Shown here one piece after another: positions 52,923 to 60,775 of a stretch of DNA of 64,000 nucleotides. Source of the DNA: Noviherbaspirillum galbum (GTDB taxonomy: Bacteria > Pseudomonadota > Gammaproteobacteria > Burkholderiales > Burkholderiaceae_D); contig NZ_JAAIVB010000026.1 in NCBI RefSeq assembly GCF_010974945.1, positions 1-64,000 on the forward strand, written 5' to 3'. Each line of letters opens with the position of its first letter. Position 1 is the first letter of the stretch. The notes beneath the pieces are model-generated. The model did not search any database and was not told the origin of the DNA. It saw nothing but the letters and a program-made list of their open reading frames with translations. The position numbers and the translations under genes are program-made.

Positions 52923-55646
52923 ATGTTTCGCTGGTGGAACCGCTTCGCGCCCCTTCTTGCCCTGAGCATCGTACTGGGTTTCATGCCCGGGCCTGCCGCG
53001 GCGCAGTCCCTGCCCAGGGGAATCACCCAGGTCAGCTCGGTCGAGGGGATCACCGAATACCGGTTGGCCAACGGCTTGAAGGTGCTGCTGTATCCGGACA
53101 TTTCCAAGCCGACCGCGGTAGTCAACATCACCTACCTCGTCGGATCGCGGCAGGAGAACTACGGCGAAACCGGCATGGCGCACCTGCTGGAACACCTGCT
53201 GTTCAAAGGCACGCCCAGGCATGCCAACATTCCCGGCGACTTCAACCGCCGCGGCATGCGCTTCAATGGCACCACGTCGCTGGACCGCACGAACTACTTC
53301 GAACTGTTCCAGGCATCCGACGACAACCTGAAGTGGGCGATCGGGATGGAAGCGGACCGCATGGTCAACTCCTTCATCGCCAAGAAGGACCTCGACTCCG
53401 AGATGACGGTCGTGCGCAACGAATACGAGCTAGGCGAAAATTCACCCTACAACGTGCTGTTCAAGCGCCTCCACAGCGTCGCCTTCGACTGGCACAACTA
53501 TGGCAATGCCACCATCGGCAACCGCAGCGACATCGAGAACGTGCGCATCGAAAACCTGCAGGCCTTCTACCGCACCTACTACCAGCCCGATAACGCGGTG
53601 CTGCTGGTGGCCGGCAGGTTCGAGCCGGCGCGCGCGCTCAAGTGGATCAACGAAGCCTTCGGCGCCATCCCGGCGCCGAAGCGCACCCTTCCCGCGATCT
53701 GGACGGTGGAGCCGACGCAGGATGGCGAGCGTTATTTCACCGTGCGCCGCAAGGGCGACGTGCAAGTGGTGGAACTGGCGTACCACGTGCCATCGTCCCT
53801 GCATGATGACAGCGACGCCCTCGGGTTCGCCGCCGCCATCCTGGCCGACACGCCCAACGGGCGACTGCACAAGCAGCTTGTGGAGTCCGGCAAGGCGGTG
53901 CAGGTATTCCAGATCGGCCGCGCGGCGCTCAATCCCGGGCTGCAGATCATCGGCGCCGTGGTGAAGAAGGACCAGCCGCTCGATCCGGTCAGGGATGCGC
54001 TGGTGGCGGCCGTCGAATCGTTTTACACGACGCCGCCGACGAAGGAGGAAGTCGAACGCGTTCGCCGGGACGCGGCGAACGCCATCGAACGCACGCTCAA
54101 CGACCATGAGCGCATCGGCGTCGGCATGTCCGAAGTCATTGCCCTGGGCGACTGGCGTTTGCTGTTCGTGGGCCGCGACAAGCTGCCTGCCATCACATCG
54201 GAACAGGTCGCCGATGTCGCCCGCCGCTACTTCCGGCGCGACAACCGCACCGTCGGGCTGTTCATTCCCGAAGACCAGCCCCAGCGCGCCGACATTCCTG
54301 CGGCGCCGACGCTGGCCGAGGTGATGAAGGACTTCAAGCCGAAACAGGAAACCTTCGTCGCCGAGGCGTTCGACCCGTCGCCCGACAACATCAACCGCCG
54401 CACCGAACACACGAAGGTGGGCGGCGTGGACCTGTCACTGCTGCAGAAGAAGACGCGCGGACAGACGGTCAACGTCGCCATCTCCCTGCACTGGGGCGAT
54501 GAAAAGAGCCTGTTCGGCAAGCGCACCGTCGCCGACATGACCGAGGCCATGCTCGCGCGCGGCACGACCAGGCTTACCCGCGCCCAGCTTGCCGACGAAT
54601 TCAGCAAGCTCAAGATGAGCGGCTCGCCCTTCGTGTTCGAGACGACGCGCGAAAACCTCATCGATGCCATCAGGCTGGCGGCATCGGTGATGAAGGAACC
54701 CAGCTTCCCCGAAAGCGAATTCGAACAGTTGCGCAACCAGATGATTTCCCGCATCGAAGCCCAGCGCAACGAGCCCTCCGCGCTGGCGGGCCAGGCCATT
54801 TCCCAGCATTTCAACCGCTATCCCAAGGGAGACTGGCGCGCCGCCATGACGCTGGATGAATCGCTGGCCGCGATCCGCGCGGTTACGCTCGATGAGGTCA
54901 AGGCCTATCACAAGGAGTTCTACGGCGCCTCGCTGGCGGAGATCAGCCTGGTCGGGGACTTCGATCCCGCCGCCGTGAAGTCTGTCGTTGCCGATGCCTT
55001 CGGTTCGTGGAAAGGCGCGCCGCACAAGCCGGTGCTGCGCAGCTATTTCGACATTCCCCCGGCACGTCTGGCGATCGACACGCCGGACAAGGAAAGCGCG
55101 TCCTACCTGACGGGCATGACCCTGCCGATGCGTGATGACGACCCGGACTACCCCGCCCTGTACGTCGCCAACTACATCTTCGGCGGCGGCAGCGGCATGG
55201 ACTCGCGCCTGATGCGTCGCGTGCGCCAGAAGGAAGGATTGTCCTACGGCGCCGGATCGTCGCTGTCGGTTGGCGCGCTCGACAACGCCAGCAGCTTCTT
55301 CATTTCCGCCTCCGCCGCGCCGCAGAACATCGCCCGACTCGACGCGGCGGTGCGCGAGGAACTCAACGCCACCCTAGCCAGCGGGTTCACGGCGAACGAA
55401 CTCGCCCAGGCCAAATCCGCGATCGTGCAGCAGGCGACGCAGGCGCGGTCGCAGAACGGCTCGGTGGCGCGCCAATGGAACGGCTTCGTTTATCTCAACC
55501 GCACCTTCGACTGGAGCAAGCAGTTCGAACAACACATCGGCGCGCTGTCGCTGGAGCAGGTCAATGCGGCATTCCGCAAATACATCAATCCCGCCCGGAT
55601 GAGCGCCGCCATCGCGTCGGACAAGAGCAAGGAGAAGAAGGAATGA
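52923..55646 (+). CDS. M16 family zinc metallopeptidase (pitrilysin-like), exported
   Basis: A 907-residue peptidase with a Sec signal peptide (cleavage near PAAAQ, 28). The inverted zinc motif is HLLEH (H87, E90, H91), with a third ligand probably E167, 76 residues on. A second M16 half (about 480-900) lacks the zinc site, as in family members carrying both halves on one chain (PqqL-like). Probably periplasmic, degrading peptides. An AAAAGGAAC site precedes the ATG. Its last codons overlap the carbonic-anhydrase start (ATGA). Confidence 0.94.
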   Translation: MFRWWNRFAPLLALSIVLGFMPGPAAAQSLPRGITQVSSVEGITEYRLANGLKVLLYPDISKPTAVVNITYLVGSRQENYGETGMAHLLEHLLFKGTPRHANIPGDFNRRGMRFNGTTSLDRTNYFELFQASDDNLKWAIGMEADRMVNSFIAKKDLDSEMTVVRNEYELGENSPYNVLFKRLHSVAFDWHNYGNATIGNRSDIENVRIENLQAFYRTYYQPDNAVLLVAGRFEPARALKWINEAFGAIPAPKRTLPAIWTVEPTQDGERYFTVRRKGDVQVVELAYHVPSSLHDDSDALGFAAAILADTPNGRLHKQLVESGKAVQVFQIGRAALNPGLQIIGAVVKKDQPLDPVRDALVAAVESFYTTPPTKEEVERVRRDAANAIERTLNDHERIGVGMSEVIALGDWRLLFVGRDKLPAITSEQVADVARRYFRRDNRTVGLFIPEDQPQRADIPAAPTLAEVMKDFKPKQETFVAEAFDPSPDNINRRTEHTKVGGVDLSLLQKKTRGQTVNVAISLHWGDEKSLFGKRTVADMTEAMLARGTTRLTRAQLADEFSKLKMSGSPFVFETTRENLIDAIRLAASVMKEPSFPESEFEQLRNQMISRIEAQRNEPSALAGQAISQHFNRYPKGDWRAAMTLDESLAAIRAVTLDEVKAYHKEFYGASLAEISLVGDFDPAAVKSVVADAFGSWKGAPHKPVLRSYFDIPPARLAIDTPDKESASYLTGMTLPMRDDDPDYPALYVANYIFGGGSGMDSRLMRRVRQKEGLSYGAGSSLSVGALDNASSFFISASAAPQNIARLDAAVREELNATLASGFTANELAQAKSAIVQQATQARSQNGSVARQWNGFVYLNRTFDWSKQFEQHIGALSLEQVNAAFRKYINPARMSAAIASDKSKEKKE

Positions 55647-56284
55647 TCCCGTGCCAGGAGGCAGTGGAGGCGCTCGGGCGCCTCAAGGAAGGCAATCGCC
55701 GTTTCGTCGATGACAACGTCGCGAACCAGGCGCCGATCAGCCATGCACGCCGCAGTGAACTGGTCAATGGCCAGGCGCCGTTTGCGATCATCCTCGGCTG
55801 CTCGGATTCCCGCGTGCCGGCGGAGATCATTTTCGACCAGGGCCTGGGCGACCTGTTCGTGATTCGGATCGCCGGCAACATCGTGGCCCCATCCCAGATC
55901 GGCAGCGTGGAATTTGCCGCCGAGCGTTTCGGTACGCCCCTCGTCGTGGTCCTGGGCCATTCCTCCTGCGGCGCGATTACCGCCACGCTCGAGGAAATGC
56001 GCGCGCCGGGCAGCAGCCAGTCCCGCCACGTGCATTCCATCGTCGAACGGGTGCGGCCGTCGGTGGAAGCCTTGCTGGCAACGGACCTGAAGAACGACCA
56101 CGATGCCCTCGTGCATCACGCGGTCCGTGCGAACGTCCGGGCATCCGCCAACCAGCTCAGGCATGGATCGGACATGCTCGAGCAGCGGATCCAGCAAGGC
56201 CGGCTGCTCGTCGTCGGCGCGGAATATTCGCTCGAAACCGGCATCGTCGAATTCTTCGATGGCATGCCGGCAATGTCGGCATAA
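55643..56284 (+). CDS. beta-carbonic anhydrase
   Basis: A 213-residue enzyme catalysing CO2/bicarbonate interconversion. The zinc ligands are C53 and D55 in CSDSRVP plus H106 and C109 in GHSSCGA. The AGNIVAPSQIGSVEFAAERF block is intact. The ATG overlaps the peptidase stop, with AAGGAGAAGAAGG upstream, so translation is coupled to the M16 peptidase. No signal peptide, so cytosolic. Length is normal. Confidence 0.94.
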   Translation: MIPCQEAVEALGRLKEGNRRFVDDNVANQAPISHARRSELVNGQAPFAIILGCSDSRVPAEIIFDQGLGDLFVIRIAGNIVAPSQIGSVEFAAERFGTPLVVVLGHSSCGAITATLEEMRAPGSSQSRHVHSIVERVRPSVEALLATDLKNDHDALVHHAVRANVRASANQLRHGSDMLEQRIQQGRLLVVGAEYSLETGIVEFFDGMPAMSA

Positions 56285-56441
56285 AAAAGCGCGGTAACGA
56301 TGCCATCCATGGCAATGCATGGATGCATGTCGGCGTTCCTGCTCCCGTCACAGAACTTTTCAGCGGTAAAGGCGTCTTGTCATTGAGTCATGTGCCACGT
56401 TCGGCGGTGCATGTTTGATTCCCTTCTGCAAAGGAAACCTT

Positions 56442-56891
56442 ATGGACAAGAGCGATGTGGTATCGACCCTGAATGACCTGATTGAAACCTGCAAGGATGG
56501 CGAGGAAGGCTTCCGCAATTGCGCGGAAAACATTTCCGATTCGGAACTCAAGAGCTATTTCACCAACCGCGCCCAGCGCTGCTCGACGGCCGCCGCCGAG
56601 TTGCAGGATGTGGTGGAAGAGTATGGCGGAAAGCCTGAAACCTCATCCAGCATCAGCTCGGCGCTGCACCGCCGCTGGGTCGACATCAAGTCGGCGGTAA
56701 CCGGCAAGGATGACGAGTCCATCCTCAATGAATGCGAGCGCGGCGAAGACGTTGCCAAGCGCAGCTACGAAAATGCCCTGTCCAAGGACTTGCCTGACGA
56801 AGTCCGATCTTTGGTCGAACGCCAGTACCAAGGCGTGATGCAGAACCACGACCAGGTGAAGAGCCTGCGCAACCAGGCCCGCGGGCACTGA
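56442..56891 (+). CDS. PA2169 family four-helix-bundle protein (DUF2383)
   Basis: A 149-residue all-helical protein beginning VVSTLNDLIETCKDGEEGFR, the signature of the PA2169/DUF2383 group, with ferritin-like bundle character. DDESILNECERGEDVAKRSY near 95-112 holds the conserved acidic block. Function is unknown in the family, though members are often stress-related. An AAAGGAAA site supports the ATG at 56442; the open frame to 56415 is unsupported. It is followed by a strong terminator. Confidence 0.9.
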   Translation: MDKSDVVSTLNDLIETCKDGEEGFRNCAENISDSELKSYFTNRAQRCSTAAAELQDVVEEYGGKPETSSSISSALHRRWVDIKSAVTGKDDESILNECERGEDVAKRSYENALSKDLPDEVRSLVERQYQGVMQNHDQVKSLRNQARGH

Positions 56892-56941
56892 CGTGTTGCG
56901 ATTGTCGGACTGGCATTGACAGTCCGTTCCGGGTGGATGTC

Positions 56942-56980
56942 GACAACGCCCCGTGCCACCGGCACGGGGCGTTGTCATTT
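56942..56980 (+). terminator. intrinsic terminator with long perfect stem
   Basis: A perfect 16-base stem (56942-56957 with 56961-56976) closes on a 3-base loop and is followed by ATTT. It ends the DUF2383 unit about 50 bases after the stop. Nothing else is seen between it and the next gene at 57118. Confidence 0.9.
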
Positions 56981-57117
56981 CCCGTTTTCCCATCGAGAAA
57001 AAGCCCCGCCTAACATGGATCAAGGAAATCCAAAAACATGCATTTCAGATGGAGCTTAGGTGCTACAGTGCAATTCGGGTTTCGACCCGCGTACCCAAGT
57101 CTTCAACAGGAAACATC

Positions 57118-57372
57118 ATGCGTTCAGTCCTCATCCAGCTTGCCGACACCCTCGACCAGACTTCCGCCAGCACGCTGGCAAATGCCTTGAGCACCGTGCC
57201 GGGCATCGGCAAGGTCGCGATCTCCACCGCCGCGAACAATGTTCAGGTCGAATTCGATGCCGACGTGACCTCGGCCCAGGAATTGCGTGCAGTCATCTCC
57301 CGCGCCGGCTTCGGCACGACCCACCATGCGGCGCGCGAAGGCTCTTGCTGCGGAGGATGCGGCGGTCACTGA
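57118..57372 (+). CDS. HMA-fold protein lacking CxxC, with Cys-rich tail
   Basis: An 84-residue protein with the ferredoxin-like beta-alpha-beta layout of heavy-metal-associated domains (VLIQLADTLDQTSASTLANA, then VPGIGKVAISTAANNVQVEF, then LRAVISRAGFG). The MxCxxC metal loop is absent; it reads ADTLDQTSAS. Instead the tail ends in CCGGCGGH after HHAAREGS. It may bind a metal through the tail or act by protein contact. An AGGAAA site precedes the ATG at 57118. No copper ATPase lies next to it. Confidence 0.82.
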   Translation: MRSVLIQLADTLDQTSASTLANALSTVPGIGKVAISTAANNVQVEFDADVTSAQELRAVISRAGFGTTHHAAREGSCCGGCGGH

Positions 57373-57529
57373 TTGACTCAATGGCAGGCCGGGCCTGCCT
57401 TGGCAAGGCAGCAACGGGTAGCGCAAGCTCCAGCTTCGGGCGACAATCGCTTACAAGATTATCGCTTGCTCCTGTGCACTGGGAGCGGGCTGGCGCGTTG
57501 AGTCGGGAATACCGTTGGAGGCCTAGCCC

Positions 57530-59095
57530 ATGCCTGCCTTATACCAGATCACTGCCAGGATCATTGCCGCCGCCCTGCTGTGGGGCGTTGCCATGTTCGC
57601 CGCGGCCGAAACCCCGGATGCATACAACGCCTCGGACACCGCAGCCCTGCACGTCCTGAACCGCCTCGGCTACGGCCCCCGTCCGGGTGACGTGGAAGCG
57701 GTGAAGCGAATGGGCATCGAGCGCTACATCGAATCGCAGCTCCAGCCGGCGGCTATCCCCCTTCCCGCCGCCCTGCAGGACAGGCTGGCATCCCTGCCGG
57801 TGCAACAACAATCCGTTGGCGACACCCTGGCGCAATACCTGAGCAATCGCCGCGCCAGCGCCAAGGGCGACGAAGACGCCAAGGAAAAGCAGCGTCTCAC
57901 CGCCCGCAACATCGTCCTGCAGACATCGGAGGCCCGCCTCCTGCGCGCCATCGAGAGCCCGCGCCAGCTCGAAGAAGTCATGGTGGATTTCTGGTTCAAC
58001 CATTTCAATGTCTTCATCGGCAAGGGACTCGACAACGCCCTCGTGGCAAGCTACGAGCGCGACGCGATCCGGCCGCATGTGTTTGGCAATTTCCGCGACC
58101 TTCTCGGCGCCACGGCCAAGCATCCCGCCATGCTGTTCTATCTCGACAACTGGCTTTCGACCTCACCTGACTTCCAGCCCAGGCGCGAACAAGGCGAGCG
58201 CGGCCAGGGCGCCAGGGCCCGTGCGAAAGGCCTCAACGAAAACTATGCACGCGAGCTGATGGAGCTGCACACGCTGGGCGTGGACGGCGGGTACCAACAG
58301 CGCGACGTGACCGAGCTCGCGCGCATGCTGACGGGATGGTCCTTCACGCCGCAGGAACTGGCGCGCGGCGGTGCGACGTTCCGCTTCGACGCCCGCCGCC
58401 ACGACAACGGCATGAAGCAGTGGCTGGGCCAGGCCATCGCGCCGGACGGCATCGGCGAGGGCGAACGCGCGCTGGACGTGCTCGCGATGCATCCGGCCAC
58501 TGCCCATCACCTGGCATTCAAGCTGGCGCAATACTTCGTGCAGGACAATCCGCCGCCGGCGCTGGTCGAACGGCTGGCGCAGCGTTACCTTGCCGTGCAC
58601 GGCGAGATCCGCCCGGTCCTGCGCACGCTCTTCGCAAGCCCCGAATTCCTGTCGCCGTCCGCGGTAGGCGCGAAGTTCAAGACGCCCATGCAGTTCATCG
58701 TTTCCGCCATGCGCGCCGGCGGCCTTCCGGCGGACAACCTGCGGCCGCAGCTTGGCATGCTCAGGCAGCTCGGCATGCCGCTTTACGGTTGCCAGACTCC
58801 CGACGGCTACAAGAACACCGAGGCGGCTTGGCTCAATCCCGATTCCCTGGGCCGCCGCATCAGCTTCGCCAACGCGATTGCCTCCGGACGCAACCCGCGC
58901 GCCGCGCGCGACGGCGACATGGAACCGTTCCCGACGACTGACGACACTCCGGCCCGGCGTCCCGCCGATCCGAACGAACTGCTGCGCACCCTCGGGCCGT
59001 CGGTATCGCCCGCGACCCGGCAGGCCCTGGCAGGGCAACCAATGCGCCTCCAGGCCGCGATGGTCCTGGGCAGCCCCGATTTCATGCGTCACTGA
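57530..59095 (+). CDS. DUF1800 family protein
   Basis: A 521-residue exported protein with a signal sequence (about 1-24). The DUF1800 core is recognised by HVLNRLGYGPRPGDVEAVKR near 40, then VMVDFWFNHFNVF near 150, and NENYARELMELHTLGVDGGY near 240. Function is unknown; such genes are usually paired with DUF1501, as here (19 bases downstream). A GGAGG site precedes the ATG. Confidence 0.93.
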   Translation: MPALYQITARIIAAALLWGVAMFAAAETPDAYNASDTAALHVLNRLGYGPRPGDVEAVKRMGIERYIESQLQPAAIPLPAALQDRLASLPVQQQSVGDTLAQYLSNRRASAKGDEDAKEKQRLTARNIVLQTSEARLLRAIESPRQLEEVMVDFWFNHFNVFIGKGLDNALVASYERDAIRPHVFGNFRDLLGATAKHPAMLFYLDNWLSTSPDFQPRREQGERGQGARARAKGLNENYARELMELHTLGVDGGYQQRDVTELARMLTGWSFTPQELARGGATFRFDARRHDNGMKQWLGQAIAPDGIGEGERALDVLAMHPATAHHLAFKLAQYFVQDNPPPALVERLAQRYLAVHGEIRPVLRTLFASPEFLSPSAVGAKFKTPMQFIVSAMRAGGLPADNLRPQLGMLRQLGMPLYGCQTPDGYKNTEAAWLNPDSLGRRISFANAIASGRNPRAARDGDMEPFPTTDDTPARRPADPNELLRTLGPSVSPATRQALAGQPMRLQAAMVLGSPDFMRH

Positions 59096-59114
59096 CCATC
59101 GAAAGGAGATACGC

Positions 59115-60371
59115 ATGAACCGCCGACATTTTCTTCGCACGCTCGCGCTGACCAGCGGCCTCGCCATTCCCTTCGGGCGGCAGGCGTGGGCCTATTCCAC
59201 CTCTGGCTCCGGCAACGATCAGCCGCATGGCAGGACGCCGCGCCTAGTCGTGATCATGCTACGCGGCGCGGTGGATGGACTCAGTATCGTCGCTCCCCAT
59301 GGCGACCCGGATTACGCGCGTGCGAGGCCCAACATCGCGCTCGCGCCGCCTGGCGCCGAAGACGGCCTCCTTGACCTGGACGGCCATTTCGGCCTGCACC
59401 CCGCGCTGTCCCCGCTCTTCCCCTTGTGGCAGCAAGGCAAGCTTGCCTTCGTGCATGCCAGCGGATCGCCGGACCCGACGCGCTCGCATTTCGATGCCCA
59501 GGATTATCTCGAATCCGGCACGCCCGGCCGCAAATCCACGCCTGACGGCTGGCTCAACCGCCTGGCCGCCCTCCTGCCGGGCGAGCCTAGCCCAATGCGC
59601 GCCATCGGGCTGGGCCCGGTGCTGCCGCGCATCCTGTCGGGCAGCGCGCCTGCCACCAACCTCGCCTTTGCCGCCGGCAAGAACAAGCCCGAGCTTCTGG
59701 ACCGTCCCGCGGTGGCAACGGCGTTCGACCAGCTATACCGGCGCGACGACCGGCTGGGCCGGGCCTATGCCGAAGGCCGCGAGACCCGCAAGGAGATCCT
59801 TGCCGCCGGGTCAGAGCAGGAGATGCGGATGGCAGACAACGGCGCGCCCCTGCCGAACGGTTTCCCCGCCGAAGCCGCGCACCTGGCCAGGCTCATGCGC
59901 GGCAATGACAGCATCCGGCTCGCCTTCGTGGCGCTCGGCGGCTGGGATACCCACGCCAACCAGGGCAAGGCCAGAGGCCAGCTTGCCAACCGCCTCGCGC
60001 CCCTCGGGCAAGGATTGGCTGAACTGGCCAGCCGCCTTGGGCCGCTGTTCGACGACACAGCCATCGTGGTGATGTCCGAATTCGGGCGCACGGTGCGCGA
60101 GAACGGCAATGGCGGGACGGATCACGGGCATGGCAACGTGATGTGGCTGCTCGGAGGTTCCCTCGCAGGCGGAAGGGTCCTCGGCGAGTGGCCGGGCCTG
60201 CACCCGTCGCGCCTGTACGAGGGGCGCGACCTGGCGGTGACGACGGATTACCGGAACGTGCTGGGGGAGGTGCTGCGCTCTCACTTGCGGGTTCAGGAGA
60301 CTGCCGCGGCAAACGTGTTTCCCGGCGCGCCGGGCGGCTCGAACGCATTGCGAGGCATGTTCAGGGCATGA
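59115..60371 (+). CDS. DUF1501 family protein
   Basis: A 418-residue protein starting NRRHFLRTLALTSGLAI, a twin-arginine-like or Sec export signal. The DUF1501 body shows LVVIMLRGAVDGLSIVAP near 45, FVALGGWDTHANQG near 275, and VVMSEFGRTVRENGNGGTDH near 317, features shared with alkaline-phosphatase-fold/sulfatase-like proteins. Paired with DUF1800 just upstream. A GAAAGGAGAT site precedes the ATG. Substrate and role unknown. Confidence 0.92.
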   Translation: MNRRHFLRTLALTSGLAIPFGRQAWAYSTSGSGNDQPHGRTPRLVVIMLRGAVDGLSIVAPHGDPDYARARPNIALAPPGAEDGLLDLDGHFGLHPALSPLFPLWQQGKLAFVHASGSPDPTRSHFDAQDYLESGTPGRKSTPDGWLNRLAALLPGEPSPMRAIGLGPVLPRILSGSAPATNLAFAAGKNKPELLDRPAVATAFDQLYRRDDRLGRAYAEGRETRKEILAAGSEQEMRMADNGAPLPNGFPAEAAHLARLMRGNDSIRLAFVALGGWDTHANQGKARGQLANRLAPLGQGLAELASRLGPLFDDTAIVVMSEFGRTVRENGNGGTDHGHGNVMWLLGGSLAGGRVLGEWPGLHPSRLYEGRDLAVTTDYRNVLGEVLRSHLRVQETAAANVFPGAPGGSNALRGMFRA

Positions 60372-60484
60372 CAGGCTTGCTGGCAGATGCGATTCGCGCC
60401 CGACACGGACGCGGCCCCCTGCCGGCAATCATGAATCAGTAAAAGTAGTTCACTCATATTCACGGATTCCAGCTTCCCACAATC

Positions 60485-60500
60485 CGGAACGGAACTTGCA
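60485..60500 (+). promoter_or_regulatory. possible sigma-54 -24/-12 element
   Basis: CGGAACGGAACTTGCA has the GG-N10-GC spacing and TTGC block of sigma-54 promoters, with mismatches in the -24 half (consensus TGGCAC). It lies in the 404-base gap between the DUF1501 gene and the sigma-54 activator gene. It could drive the activator, about 290 bases downstream. Confidence 0.25.
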
Positions 60501-60662
60501 TACCTTCAAAAACCGTCTCATTCTGAAACGGATGTTGCCATCCGCCGCATTCGGCGCGATTTGGATCTGATGAATTCGTCGGATGGGAATAAAACACAGG
60601 TATGATAATCCGAGGCGGCCACCGATGGCCGCACGAAGAACCCGGCTGACGCACCACGAAAA

Positions 60663-60718
60663 GCAGGAAAAATATCCTGCAACGCCCTGGCGAAGTGTTC
60701 CATGCTGACACACTGTCA
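60663..60718. promoter_or_regulatory. two dyad elements upstream of the sigma-54 activator
   Basis: A perfect dyad GCAGGA-N6-TCCTGC lies at 60663-60680 and a second, TGACA-N3-TGTCA, at 60706-60718. A third hairpin (GCGGCCA/TGGCCGC) is at 60615-60632. The dyads are candidate operators for autoregulation of the downstream gene. No gene is seen in the gap. Confidence 0.4.
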
Positions 60719-60775
60719 CGAAATGGAGCAGTCCTGTCGCACTCGGACCAAGGTCGGCCAACACGAGGAGAGATC

